Shown: piece after piece, positions 1 to 8,043 of the stretch
Numbering within the stretch: the first letter of the stretch is position 1
Layout: the number at the start of each line of letters is the position of its first letter
Notes under the pieces: model-generated
Told to the model about the DNA's origin: nothing
The model's database searches: none
Seen by the model: the letters and a program-made list of their open reading frames with translations, nothing else
Translations under genes and position numbers: made by a program
NCBI GenBank assembly: GCA_964499985.1
Contig: CAZCMX010000005.1
Location: 1 to 61,662 of the forward strand
Length of the DNA stretch: 61,662 nt
Reading direction: 5' to 3'
Origin: UBA5734 sp964499985
Lineage (GTDB): Bacteria > Bacillota > Clostridia > Saccharofermentanales > UBA5734

Positions 1-33
1 CATCATCAGTCATTTAAAGGGGGACCTGGCATT

Positions 34-363
34 ATGAAACTCATTTTCTCAATCGTCCATGACGAGGACAGCCCGCGTCTGATGGCCGAGCTCAACCGGG
101 CCGGCTACCGTGTGACCAAGCTCAATTCCTCCGGTGGTTTTCTGCGCTCTGGCAATACGACTCTGATGATCGTCGTCGAAGAGGCCCAGCTGGAAGAGGT
201 GCTCGGCATCATCCGCAAATTCTCCAGCAGCCGCCAGGCCGCGATCAACACCAATGTCACTCCTTCATCCATGGGCGGCTCCTATATCCCGTACCCGGTT
301 GAAGTCATGGTGGGTGGAGCGACCGTATTTGTCCTCAATGTCGAGCATTTCGAGAAAATGTGA
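34..363 (+). CDS. darA: Cyclic-di-AMP receptor DarA/PstA (PII-like)
   Basis: This 109-residue protein matches the PII-like YaaQ/DarA family in length and sequence: it opens with MKLIFSIVHDED, has a glycine-rich stretch (SSGGFLRSGNTT, about residues 32-43) and ends in a short beta-rich tail. The family forms cytosolic trimers that bind the second messenger c-di-AMP at subunit interfaces; its output partner is unknown in most species. A G-rich ribosome site lies just before the ATG. It sits immediately upstream of holB, two bases from its start, as in the Firmicute tmk-darA-holB-ricT order; tmk would be expected just left of the window. Confidence 0.93.
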   Translation: MKLIFSIVHDEDSPRLMAELNRAGYRVTKLNSSGGFLRSGNTTLMIVVEEAQLEEVLGIIRKFSSSRQAAINTNVTPSSMGGSYIPYPVEVMVGGATVFVLNVEHFEKM

Positions 364-364
364 C

Positions 365-1393
365 ATGGGTTTTGCCTCCCTTGTCGGACAACCAGCCTTG
401 AAGTTGCGCCTCGGTTCAATCTTAAGGAGTGAACCGGGGCACGCTTATATCCTGAGCGGGCCGCTTGGCATTGGCAAATCGACCTTCGCCCAGGCCTTCG
501 CCCAGGCCTTGCTCTGCCAAGATCCTGCAGAGGATGGCGGCTGTGGCATTTGCAGTGCCTGCCGTCATTTCAGTCACCAGGCGCATCCGGATTTCCGGAC
601 CTTGCTCCTGGATCCGGCAGACAAGGTGATCAAGGTTGAGCGTGTGCGGCAGACCATCCAGGCGGACATTTCCCTGCGGCCGCAGTTTGGCCGCCGCAAG
701 GTCTATTTGGTCGATGCCGATTTTCTCAATGAGCAGGGTCAAAACACCCTCTTGAAATCACTCGAGGAGCCCCCCGATTTCGTGACATTCATCCTGATGT
801 CGTCCGGACTGGAGCGATTATTGCCGACGGTCCTGTCGCGCCTGACCATTCTGTCCCTCAAGCGATACAGTGATGAGGAAGTTGTCGATATCCTGCGGCA
901 AGACCGGCAGGCACAGGACCTGCCGCTCCCGGATGCCCAGACCCTGGCCTTCTATGCCCGATATGCCAATGGGATCCCCGGAGCGGCGATCAGTCTGCTG
1001 TCCAGCCCCTGGTTTTCCGATTTGCGCCGGGAAACCATCGACTTTTACCACCAGCTGGGTTCGCTGAGCCGGGCCCAGGTCCTGACAACCGGTTTCAGTT
1101 TTCTCGATGCCAACCGGGCCCGGGCGGATGCCCTGCTGGATATTCTGGCCAGCCTGGTCCGAGACCAGATCGTTCTGGCCATGACAGACCAGCCAGGCCA
1201 TTTGACCAATCCCGACCAGCTCAGCCGGCTGGCCATCCCAGATGAAAAAAAACGCCAGGCGGCCGTCCCGGGCTTGCTGCGTGCCGCTGCCAGCATTACT
1301 GCTGCCCGCAGAGGCCTCGCGCTCAATGCCAGCTTCGAAGGCCTGGCCTGCCATCTTTTGTTGATGCTCAGAAAGGAGCTCATCCATGCCTAA
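365..1393 (+). CDS. holB: DNA polymerase III delta-prime subunit HolB
   Basis: The 342-residue product is a clamp-loader subunit that helps place the beta sliding clamp on DNA. A Walker A motif (GPLGIGKST, residues 32-40) is followed by four cysteines (51, 60, 63, 66) forming the zinc module of the AAA+ domain, then a sensor region TFILMSS. The usual SRC signature reads VLSRLT, so the cysteine is replaced by leucine. An earlier in-frame ATG at 254 exists, but it would overlap darA by over 100 bases; the ATG at 365 gives the normal N-terminus. It overlaps ricT by eight bases, implying translational coupling. Confidence 0.92.
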   Translation: MGFASLVGQPALKLRLGSILRSEPGHAYILSGPLGIGKSTFAQAFAQALLCQDPAEDGGCGICSACRHFSHQAHPDFRTLLLDPADKVIKVERVRQTIQADISLRPQFGRRKVYLVDADFLNEQGQNTLLKSLEEPPDFVTFILMSSGLERLLPTVLSRLTILSLKRYSDEEVVDILRQDRQAQDLPLPDAQTLAFYARYANGIPGAAISLLSSPWFSDLRRETIDFYHQLGSLSRAQVLTTGFSFLDANRARADALLDILASLVRDQIVLAMTDQPGHLTNPDQLSRLAIPDEKKRQAAVPGLLRAAASITAARRGLALNASFEGLACHLLLMLRKELIHA

Positions 1394-2279
1394 AGTAGTC
1401 GGAGTCCGTTTCCACGGCGCCGGAAAAGCTTATCATTTCGACCCGGCCGGTCTGCCGCTCAAGACTGGCGACGCGGTCATCGTCGAAACGTCCCAGGGAG
1501 TCGAGCTTGGCATCGTCGCGGAACAGATTTTCGATCTGCCGGAGGATCGCTTGCCAGCGCCGCTCAAGCCGGTTCTGCGCCAGGCAACGACCGAGGACAT
1601 GGACCATTATGATGCCAATTGCCAGAAGGAACGGGAGGCCTTCCGGGTTGCCGCTGATAAAATTGTCGCCCGTGGCCTCGATATGCGTCTGGTCAGTGCC
1701 GAATACACCTTTGACAACCGCAAAATTGTCTTTTACTTCACGGCCGATGGCCGAGTTGATTTCCGGGAACTGGTCAAAGACCTCGCCGCCATCTTCCGGA
1801 CCCGGATCGAACTGCGCCAGATCGGTGTCCGCGATGAAGCGCGGATGGTTGGTGGACTGGGGATCTGTGGCCGGGTGCTTTGCTGCTGCTCCTTCCTGAC
1901 GGATTTCGTCCCAGTCTCGATCAAGATGGCCAAGGAACAGAGCTTGTCGATGAATCCCGCCAAGATTTCCGGAGTATGTGGCCGCCTGATGTGCTGCCTG
2001 AAATACGAACAGGATGCCTACGAGGATGCCCATGCCCGGATGCCCAGGCCTGGCCACCAGGTCAAGACCACCGAAGGCCTGGGTGTGGTCGAGGGGATCA
2101 ATCTGCTCAAGGAGACCGTCACCGTCCGCCTGGACCGCGGTGGGGAGGCTGACCTGGTGACCTTGCCCAATACCGAGGTTGAAATCATCGGCGGCAAGCC
2201 GAGCAAAAAATGCGGCGGCTGTGGCGGCAAAGGCAAAACGCCGGCGGCCCAGCCCCGTTCGGCTCCTGCGGAAGCCTGA
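1386..2279 (+). CDS. ricT: PSP1-domain protein RicT (YaaT)
   Basis: This 297-residue protein is a RicT/YaaT homologue with the PSP1 C-terminal domain. Cysteine clusters CGRVLCCCSF and VCGRLMCCLKYE, about residues 160-205, match the conserved family cysteines. In Bacillus, RicA-RicF-RicT carries two [4Fe-4S] clusters and acts with RNase Y in mRNA maturation, affecting sporulation, competence and biofilm. The C-terminus is a Gly/Lys/Cys-rich tail (KKCGGCGGKGK) that could bind metal. The start overlaps the end of holB. Neither ricA nor ricF is in this window. Confidence 0.92.
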   Translation: MPKVVGVRFHGAGKAYHFDPAGLPLKTGDAVIVETSQGVELGIVAEQIFDLPEDRLPAPLKPVLRQATTEDMDHYDANCQKEREAFRVAADKIVARGLDMRLVSAEYTFDNRKIVFYFTADGRVDFRELVKDLAAIFRTRIELRQIGVRDEARMVGGLGICGRVLCCCSFLTDFVPVSIKMAKEQSLSMNPAKISGVCGRLMCCLKYEQDAYEDAHARMPRPGHQVKTTEGLGVVEGINLLKETVTVRLDRGGEADLVTLPNTEVEIIGGKPSKKCGGCGGKGKTPAAQPRSAPAEA

Positions 2280-2312
2280 ACAGCCTTGTCGTGATCAATC
2301 ACAGCCAGATGC

Positions 2313-2341
2313 TTGCCCTAAGTGCATCCGGGTGCTAAAAT
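2313..2341 (+). promoter_or_regulatory. Sigma-A type promoter for the ferredoxin gene
   Basis: TTGCCC (2313-2318) and TAAAAT (2336-2341) are separated by 17 bases, and the -10 box is preceded by TG one base away (extended -10). It lies 27 bases before the ferredoxin ATG, with the GGGAGGTG ribosome site between. This suggests the ferredoxin has its own transcript. Confidence 0.6.
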
Positions 2342-2367
2342 CTTGAACGAATGGGAGGTGTTCAACC

Positions 2368-2538
2368 ATGGCTTACAAAATTTCTGACGCTTGTATTTCC
2401 TGTGGCGCTTGCGAAGGTGAGTGCCCGACTGGTGCGATTTCTGCTGGCGCCAGCCAGTATGTGATCGACGCAGATACCTGCATCGACTGCGGTGCCTGCG
2501 AATCTGCATGCCCTGTTTCAGCCATCTCTGCTGGCTGA
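2368..2538 (+). CDS. Small 2[4Fe-4S] ferredoxin
   Basis: This 56-residue protein is a clostridial-type ferredoxin. It has two CxxCxxCxxxCP motifs (CISCGACEGECP at residues 9-20 and CIDCGACESACP at 38-49), each binding a [4Fe-4S] cluster, related by internal duplication. Such proteins carry low-potential electrons in the cytoplasm of anaerobes. The start is fixed by a strong GGGAGGTG ribosome site. It has its own promoter and terminator, so it is probably a highly expressed monocistronic gene inserted between ricT and trmN6. Confidence 0.95.
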   Translation: MAYKISDACISCGACEGECPTGAISAGASQYVIDADTCIDCGACESACPVSAISAG

Positions 2539-2565
2539 TTCTGGTCCGGATTTTCCCAGCAAATG

Positions 2566-2596
2566 AGGGAAGGCCTAGCGCTTTCCCTTTTTGTTT
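2566..2596 (+). terminator. Intrinsic terminator of the ferredoxin gene
   Basis: AGGGAAGGC (2566-2574) pairs with GCTTTCCCT (2580-2588) with one wobble, closing a five-base loop, followed by TTTTTGTTTT. It lies 28 bases after the ferredoxin stop and just before the next gene. Confidence 0.75.
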
Positions 2597-2612
2597 TCAG
2601 CGGGGCTAAGGA

Positions 2613-3401
2613 ATGAACTCCATTAAAATCGCATCTGATGAAACCCTGGAGGACCTGCAGCGATCTGGTCTGCGGCTGATCCAGAAAACCAGCGGCTTCC
2701 GGTTCGGCGAAGACTCTGTCTTCCTGGCAGCTTTTGCAGCAGAACTGGTCAAACACAAAAAGCTGGTTCGGGCAGCAGACCTGGGAGCCGGTTGCGGGGC
2801 AGTCAGTGTCTTGCTCACGGACCGCCTGCCGCAGGCTGCCCTGACCGCCATCGAGATCAGCCCGCGGCCATTTTCTGTCCTGCAGCGCAATTTGGCCATC
2901 AATCAGCTCGAAACCCGGGCCGCTGCCCTGTTGGGGGATATCCGCGATTTGAGCCTGCTGCCCAAGGCCAGTCTCGATCTGGTTGTCAGCAATCCCCCCT
3001 ACCGGGACCCCGGCCGGCATGTCTCGCCGACCCGGTCAGCCGATGATGCGCTTGGCGAGGAATGGCGGACCGCAGTTGAAATGACCACCCTGACATCGGC
3101 CGACCTGATGCAGGCTGCGGCCACCTGGCTCAAGCCAGGCGGAGTCATCGCCCTGGTCCAGCGCCCGGCCAATTTGCCGGAGCTTTTGGCAGCCATGCAA
3201 GACCACCGCATCGAACCCCTTGCCCTGCAGGGCATTGTGCCGCTGCCCGGCCGGGCCCCGACCAGCCTGCTGCTCGCCGGCCGCCGCCATGGCCGGCCGG
3301 GATCTTTCCGCTGGCTGCCGGACCTTGTCGTCAACCTGGCTCCTGGCCAGCCCAGCCCGGAGACCTGCAAGATCTATGGAAAAGGAAATCCCCATGAATG
3401 A
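2613..3401 (+). CDS. trmN6: tRNA1(Val) adenine-37 N6-methyltransferase family protein
   Basis: This 262-residue SAM-dependent methyltransferase has the Rossmann motif I ADLGAGCGAVSVLL near residue 52 and the N6-adenine catalytic motif NPPY near residue 128, followed by a sequence typical of the YabB/TrmN6 (YfiC) family. Such enzymes methylate A37 of tRNA-Val. The position between ricT and rsmI matches Firmicute yabB. Its stop overlaps the rsmI start (ATGAATGA, 3394-3401), so the two are probably co-translated. The exact tRNA substrate is inferred from family membership. Confidence 0.85.
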   Translation: MNSIKIASDETLEDLQRSGLRLIQKTSGFRFGEDSVFLAAFAAELVKHKKLVRAADLGAGCGAVSVLLTDRLPQAALTAIEISPRPFSVLQRNLAINQLETRAAALLGDIRDLSLLPKASLDLVVSNPPYRDPGRHVSPTRSADDALGEEWRTAVEMTTLTSADLMQAAATWLKPGGVIALVQRPANLPELLAAMQDHRIEPLALQGIVPLPGRAPTSLLLAGRRHGRPGSFRWLPDLVVNLAPGQPSPETCKIYGKGNPHE

Positions 3402-4344
3402 CAGCACCATACCTGCACCCGCCAGCAGCCTTCCCCGTGGCACCCTGATTCTGGTAGGCACCCCGATCGGGAATCTGGGTGACCTGTCGCACCGGGTCAT
3501 TGAAGTACTGGCCCAGGTGGACCTGATCGCAGCCGAGGACACTCGGCGGACCCGGCAACTGTTAACCTATCTGGGCCTGCACCAGCCCCTGACGAGCTAC
3601 CATGAACATAACCAGGCCAGCAAAGGCCAGGAACTGCTCGGCAAGCTGCGCGATGGCCAGACCATTGCTCTCGTTTCAGACGCAGGCATGCCCTGCATCA
3701 GCGATCCGGGCGGCCGGCTGGTCGCAGAATGTGTGGCTGCCGATTTGCCGGTTCTGGTGATTCCGGGTCCCTCGGCGGCCGTCACCGCTCTGGCTGGTTC
3801 GGGACTGGAAACCGAACGGTATGCATTTGAAGGCTTTCTGCCCTCTGACCGCAAAATCAGAAAATCACGCCTGCTGGAACTGCAAAAGGAACTCCGGACC
3901 ATGGTGCTCTATGAGGCGCCGCACCGGCTGAAAAAGACTCTGCAGGAGCTGATTGGCCTCGGATTCGGTGACCGGCTGGTCTCTCTGGGCCGCGAGCTGA
4001 CCAAAAAGCATGAGGAATTCCTGCGCGGGACCGTCCAGGGCCTGGCTGATTATTATGAGACCAATGAGCCGCGCGGTGAATTCGTCATCGTCCTCGAAGG
4101 CTTGACCGCCCTGGCACGCCGGCTGCCCGGACATCCGACTGTGACGGACGGCCCGGGGGGTGTCAGCAGTGAGCTCGCACAGGATGCTGCACAAATCCTG
4201 AAGGAATTGCTGGCCCAGGGCGTTTCGGTCAAGGAAGCTGCCCGTGAAGCCTCTGCCCGGACCGGGGTCAAGAAAAATGAACTGTATGCCCTGGCGATCC
4301 AGATTCAGGATTCGGAAACCGGCGATCCGGAAAACCCCGGCTGA
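3394..4344 (+). CDS. rsmI: 16S rRNA cytidine-1402 2'-O-methyltransferase RsmI
   Basis: This 316-residue enzyme methylates the ribose of C1402 in the ribosomal P site. Tetrapyrrole-methylase-fold motifs are all present: GTPIGNLGDLSHR near the N-terminus, AAEDTRRTRQLL, VSDAGMPCISDPG and IPGPSAAVTAL. The ATG at 3394 was preferred over an in-frame ATG at 3376 because AAAGGAAA lies at the right distance before it. A C-terminal stretch (about residues 245-316) contains a helix-turn-helix-like segment (QGVSVKEAAREASARTG) common in the family. Confidence 0.95.
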   Translation: MNDSTIPAPASSLPRGTLILVGTPIGNLGDLSHRVIEVLAQVDLIAAEDTRRTRQLLTYLGLHQPLTSYHEHNQASKGQELLGKLRDGQTIALVSDAGMPCISDPGGRLVAECVAADLPVLVIPGPSAAVTALAGSGLETERYAFEGFLPSDRKIRKSRLLELQKELRTMVLYEAPHRLKKTLQELIGLGFGDRLVSLGRELTKKHEEFLRGTVQGLADYYETNEPRGEFVIVLEGLTALARRLPGHPTVTDGPGGVSSELAQDAAQILKELLAQGVSVKEAAREASARTGVKKNELYALAIQIQDSETGDPENPG

Positions 4345-4349
4345 TCAAT

Positions 4350-4378
4350 TTCACAAAGCCCGGCAAAGACGTTATAAT
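4350..4378 (+). promoter_or_regulatory. Promoter for metG
   Basis: TTCACA (4350-4355) and a perfect TATAAT (4373-4378) are 17 bases apart, starting six bases after the rsmI stop. Only about 22 bases separate the expected start of transcription from the metG ATG, and no T-box or SAM leader fits there. Confidence 0.75.
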
Positions 4379-4407
4379 ACCGTAATCAGCCCAACAGGAG
4401 GCCCCGC

Positions 4408-6219
4408 ATGGACAAGACATTCTACATTACGACACCGATCTATTATCCGAGTGACAAGCTGCACATCGGCCATTCATACACAACCGTGGCAGCAGATGCC
4501 ATGGCCCGCTATAAGCGCCTGCAGGGTTTTGATGTCATGTTCCTGACCGGCACGGATGAGCATGGCCAGAAGATCCAGCGCAAAGCCGAGGACAAGGGCG
4601 TCACGCCACAAGCCTATGTCGACCACATTGTGGACGGGATCAAGGAGCTCTGGCAGCTGCTCGATATTTCCTATGACCGCTTCATCCGCACCACGGACGA
4701 GGACCATGTCAAGGCCATCCAGGACATTTTCCAGAAGCTCTATGACAAAGGCGATATCTACAAGAGCGAATACGAGGGCTGGTACTGCACGCCCTGCGAG
4801 TCCTTCTGGACGGAAACCCAGCTGGTCGAGCATAAATGCCCGGACTGCCACCGCCCGGTGGAGAAGGCCAAGGAAGAGAGCTATTTCTTCCGCCTTTCCA
4901 AATATCAGGATGCCCTGATCCGCCTTTTTGAAGAACATCCGGATTTCATCCAGCCGGTTGCCCGCGCCAATGAAATGCTCAACAACTTCCTGCGCCCCGG
5001 CCTCGAAGACCTGTGTGTATCCCGGACGACCTTTGACTGGGGCGTCCCTGTACCGTTTGATCCCAAGCACGTGGTCTATGTCTGGATCGACGCGCTCTCC
5101 AATTACATCACCGCACTTGGCTACCCGTCCCTGACCGGTGACATGGCCCGCTACTGGCCAGCCGATGTCCAGCTGGTCGGCAAGGAGATCGTCCGCTTCC
5201 ATACGATCATCTGGCCGGCGATGCTGATGGCCCTGGATATTCCGCTGCCCAAACAGGTCTATGGCCATGGCTGGCTGCTGTTCAAGGACGGTAAAATGTC
5301 CAAATCCAAGGGCAATGTCATCGACCCGGTCGTTTTGTGCGAGAAGTATGGCGTCGATGCCGTGCGCTATTTCCTGCTGCGCGAAGTGCCCTTTGGCTCC
5401 GACGGGATTTTCTCCAATGAAGCCCTGATCAGCCGGATCAACTCCGACCTGGCCAATGACCTGGGCAACCTGGTCAGCCGCACCGCGGCGATGATCAGCA
5501 AGTATTTCCCATCCGGTCTGCCGGCAGACCGTCTCGCCGCTCACCCTGACAGCGAGCTGGTCGACCTGGTCTGTGAACTGCCGGACAAGGTCGAAGCCGC
5601 GATGGACCAGCTCCAGTTCAGCACCGCACTGGCTGAAATCTGGAAGGTCGTCGGCCGCAGCAATAAGTACATCGATGAAACGGCCCCCTGGGTCCTGGCC
5701 AAAAATGAGAGCGATGCTCCCCGCCTGGCAACCGTCCTGTACAACCTGGCAGAGACGATCCGCGTTGTCTCGATCCTGATCCAGCCCTTCCTGACTCACA
5801 CTCCGGCCAAGATCTGGTCGGCCCTCGCCATCCCCGCCGGTGAACAGACGGCCTGGGAATCCGCCCGGACCTATGGCCTGTACCAGGCCGCAGCGGCCCT
5901 GCCCAAGACCGATCCGATCTTCCCCCGCATCGACATCGCCAAGGAGATCGCAGCCCTCGATGCCTTGCTCCAGGCCCAGGCNNNNNNNNNNNNNNNNNNN
6001 NNNNNNNNNNNNNNNNNNNNNNNNNNNNNNNNNNNNNNNNNNNNNNNNNNNNNNNNNNNNNNNNNNNNNNNNNNNNNNNNNATTGTCGTCACCAACCTCA
6101 AGCCGAGAAAGATCCGCGGCGCCATGTCCCATGGCATGATCCTCTGTGCCACGACTGAAACTGGCTACAAGGTCCTCACCGTGGATGCACCCGTCCCGTC
6201 CGGTTCCGAAGTCGGCTGA
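4408..6219 (+). CDS. metG: Methionine-tRNA ligase (interrupted by an assembly gap)
   Basis: This class Ia synthetase charges tRNA-Met. The HIGH motif appears as HIGHSYTT near residue 18, a zinc knuckle CTPC...CPDC lies near residues 130-150, and KMSKSKGN lies near 300. The C-terminus after the gap (VTNLKPRKIRGAMSHGMIL) is the end of the EMAP-II-like tRNA-binding domain. The reading frame is open across 100 N, but the family usually carries about 60 or more residues of that domain where only 33 are represented, so the true gap is probably larger than shown. The ribosome site is AGGAGG at 4395-4400. Confidence 0.93.
   Translation: MDKTFYITTPIYYPSDKLHIGHSYTTVAADAMARYKRLQGFDVMFLTGTDEHGQKIQRKAEDKGVTPQAYVDHIVDGIKELWQLLDISYDRFIRTTDEDHVKAIQDIFQKLYDKGDIYKSEYEGWYCTPCESFWTETQLVEHKCPDCHRPVEKAKEESYFFRLSKYQDALIRLFEEHPDFIQPVARANEMLNNFLRPGLEDLCVSRTTFDWGVPVPFDPKHVVYVWIDALSNYITALGYPSLTGDMARYWPADVQLVGKEIVRFHTIIWPAMLMALDIPLPKQVYGHGWLLFKDGKMSKSKGNVIDPVVLCEKYGVDAVRYFLLREVPFGSDGIFSNEALISRINSDLANDLGNLVSRTAAMISKYFPSGLPADRLAAHPDSELVDLVCELPDKVEAAMDQLQFSTALAEIWKVVGRSNKYIDETAPWVLAKNESDAPRLATVLYNLAETIRVVSILIQPFLTHTPAKIWSALAIPAGEQTAWESARTYGLYQAAAALPKTDPIFPRIDIAKEIAALDALLQAQXXXXXXXXXXXXXXXXXXXXXXXXXXXXXXXXXXIVVTNLKPRKIRGAMSHGMILCATTETGYKVLTVDAPVPSGSEVG
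5982..6081. other. Assembly gap of 100 N inside metG
   Basis: Exactly 100 N, the usual placeholder for a gap of unknown size. It falls in the linker and first half of the C-terminal tRNA-binding domain of the methionyl-tRNA synthetase. Confidence 0.98.
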
Positions 6220-6222
6220 CAG

Positions 6223-7041
6223 ATGGTCGATGCAACCCTCCCCCTGGAATGGATCGATTCACATGCCCATCTGCATAGCAAACCCTATGCCCAGGACCTC
6301 ACGGAGGTCCTGGCGTTAAGCCGTGCCGCAGGGATCGATACGGTGCTGCTGCCCGGCACCGATCTGGATGACTCCCGGACCGCGGTCGACCTGGCCCTGC
6401 GCCATCCTGGCCAGGGACTGGTGGTCTCGGTCGGTGTACATCCGCACGATGCCAAATCCCTGACCCCGGATGGCCTCCGGCAGCTGCGCGAGCTGGCCGT
6501 CCAGCATCGGGGCGATCCTGTCGTGGCCATCGGTGAGATCGGCCTGGATTACCACTATGATTTTTCACCGCGCGATGTCCAGTATGCGGTTTTCCGCGCT
6601 CAGCTCGAACTGGCCCAGGACCTCGACCTGCCCGTGATCGTCCATGATCGCGAAGCAACCGCGGATTGCCTGGCCGTGATTGCCGAGGCCTCCGCCCAGC
6701 GGCCCTTCCGCGAGATTCCCGGCGTATTCCACTGCTATTCCGGCAGTGTCGAAACTGCCGCCATCCTCTTGCGCAAAGGCTTCTATCTGGGATTTGACGG
6801 CCCGATCACCTTTAAAAACGCCCGCAAGGCGCTGGAGGTGATCGCAGCCTGCCCGCGCGACCGGCTCGTTCTCGAGACCGACAGCCCCTACCTGACCCCC
6901 GTGCCATATCGCGGCCATCGCAATTCCCCGGAGCATATCCCCCTGATCGGCGCCAAGGTCGCCGAAATCTGGGGCTGTGACATCGCGGAAGTGGCTGCCC
7001 GGACCACCGCCAATGCCAGGCGATTGTTCGGCCTCACCTGA
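6223..7041 (+). CDS. tatD: TatD family metal-dependent hydrolase
   Basis: This 272-residue TIM-barrel hydrolase carries the family metal ligands: DSHAHLH at residues 12-18, GEIGLDYHYD near 105, IVHDREA near 137, FHCYSG near 167 and ETDSPYL near 224. TatD enzymes are DNases or exonucleases, and the metG-tatD neighbourhood is standard in Firmicutes. The start lies three bases after the metG stop, so it is read from the metG promoter. The biological substrate is not evident from sequence. Confidence 0.9.
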   Translation: MVDATLPLEWIDSHAHLHSKPYAQDLTEVLALSRAAGIDTVLLPGTDLDDSRTAVDLALRHPGQGLVVSVGVHPHDAKSLTPDGLRQLRELAVQHRGDPVVAIGEIGLDYHYDFSPRDVQYAVFRAQLELAQDLDLPVIVHDREATADCLAVIAEASAQRPFREIPGVFHCYSGSVETAAILLRKGFYLGFDGPITFKNARKALEVIAACPRDRLVLETDSPYLTPVPYRGHRNSPEHIPLIGAKVAEIWGCDIAEVAARTTANARRLFGLT

Positions 7042-7051
7042 AATTTCCTTG

Positions 7052-7080
7052 TTGACAAAGCCATGGTGATCTGATATTCT
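7052..7080 (+). promoter_or_regulatory. Promoter of the tRNA Val-Asp-Phe cluster
   Basis: A perfect TTGACA (7052-7057) and TATTCT (7075-7080) with a 17-base spacer lie 30 bases before the first tRNA, directly after the tatD stop. Confidence 0.75.
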
Positions 7081-7110
7081 CTGTCTTGCGCTCGAAACAG
7101 TGCACCGCTC

Positions 7111-7186
7111 GGGAGCTTAGCTCAGCTGGGAGAGCATCTGCCTTACAAGCAGAGGGTCACAGGTTCGAGCCCTGTTGTTCCCACCA
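7111..7186 (+). tRNA. tRNA-Val (anticodon UAC)
   Basis: This 76-base cloverleaf has an encoded CCA end. The anticodon loop CTTACAA reads UAC, specific for valine. The T loop is TTCGAGC, and the D, anticodon and T stems pair fully. The acceptor stem has one U-U mismatch at 7:66 and a G-U pair at 5:68, unusual for this otherwise standard tRNA. Confidence 0.95.
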
Positions 7187-7193
7187 AAACAGT

Positions 7194-7270
7194 GGCCCGG
7201 TAGTTCAGTTGGTTAGAATGCCAGCCTGTCACGCTGGAGGTCGAGGGTTCGAGCCCCTTCTGCGTCGCCA
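7194..7270 (+). tRNA. tRNA-Asp (anticodon GUC)
   Basis: This 77-base cloverleaf with encoded CCA has the anticodon loop CTGTCAC (GUC, aspartate). The acceptor stem holds a C-C mismatch at 4:69 and G-U pairs at 2:71 and 6:67; the usual sequence would pair perfectly. The rest of the fold is canonical. Confidence 0.93.
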
Positions 7271-7271
7271 A

Positions 7272-7297
7272 ACAACCGGTCCGCAAGGACCGGTTGT
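7272..7297 (+). other. Perfect hairpin between tRNA-Asp and tRNA-Phe
   Basis: ACAACCGGTCC (7272-7282) and GGACCGGTTGT (7287-7297) form an 11-bp stem closed by a GCAA tetraloop of the GNRA type. No T run follows, so it is not an ordinary terminator; it may guide processing of the tRNA precursor or attenuate transcription. Confidence 0.7.
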
Positions 7298-7302
7298 ACT
7301 AT

Positions 7303-7378
7303 GCCCAGATAGCTCAGTCGGTAGAGCAGGGGACTGAAAATCCCCGTGTCGCTGGTTCGATTCCGGCTCTGGGCACCA
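7303..7378 (+). tRNA. tRNA-Phe (anticodon GAA)
   Basis: This 76-base cloverleaf with encoded CCA has the anticodon loop CTGAAAA (GAA, phenylalanine). The acceptor stem GCCCAGA/TCTGGGC pairs perfectly. It is the last gene of the cluster. Confidence 0.97.
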
Positions 7379-7383
7379 TGAAG

Positions 7384-7416
7384 AACCGCCAAGGCACACT
7401 GCCAGGGCGGTTTTTT
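7384..7416 (+). terminator. Terminator of the tRNA cluster
   Basis: AACCGCC (7384-7390) pairs with GGCGGTT (7406-7412), followed by TTTTTT. It begins five bases after tRNA-Phe. Confidence 0.8.
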
Positions 7417-7419
7417 GTA

Positions 7420-8043
7420 TCTGTCCCATAGTTGATGCTTGGCCTTGCCAGATGCTGGCAAAGTCAGCGAGGGATCCCATTGCTGATGGATGGCAATTGA
7501 TTGGCCATACTGTTAAAACCAGAGCGCGCCAATTGTGAATAACGGAGAATTTCAAGTATAAAGAGTTAAATATTACAAAAATATGGATTAAAAGTTACGA
7601 AAGCAATATAATCTAAAGGTGGATCCTTGTGCCATTATAGAAACGGTAGAAATTTCATGTTTAGCATTAACCAGATAAAGATCGGCTGTTTCGTGTAAAT
7701 CCAAGTTATTTTATGAGCCCCAAGCTGAAAATAGTCCGCGTTATTTGTGTAGTTTCCAATCCATAAGCCAACCACAAGCGAAGCAATCGCCTCTGCCCAA
7801 CAGGCGCAGACCAGGGAGATTGCCTTGCCAATACTTTTCTGGCAAAGCGATAACCCAGTCTGTTTCAGCAAGAGTCATCGTGGATACGCCAGCAGGACGC
7901 AAGTTGCGATTGCAGTCTGGCTTATTTGAGATCCCGGTCTGGAACCTTTTCCACCGGTTTGTTTCCGTTCGCTGGATTGACTTTGCTGCACGTGGAAGAT
8001 TCGATCGTTTCTGTGAAAAACCCTGGGAAGGGAGGTCATTATC
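7420..8043. other. AT-richer 624-base region without a supported gene
   Basis: Base composition drops visibly compared with the flanks. The only candidate is a reverse-strand open frame (7635-7871, 78 codons) with two hydrophobic stretches (around AIASLVVGLWIG and PIFIWLMLN). It has no recognised family and may be a gene remnant. A GGGAAGGAGG ribosome site at the right end belongs to the next gene. I see no convincing RNA gene or repeat. Confidence 0.5.

Noticed and set aside
4379..4407. T-box leader before metG
   Set aside because: The promoter lies too close to the ATG to leave room for a T-box, and no specifier stem or conserved T-box sequence is present.
4474..6132. Reverse-strand open frame of over 500 codons across metG
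   Set aside because: It is antisense to a clear methionyl-tRNA synthetase, crosses the N gap, and its translation has no domain pattern; long antisense frames are expected at this base composition.
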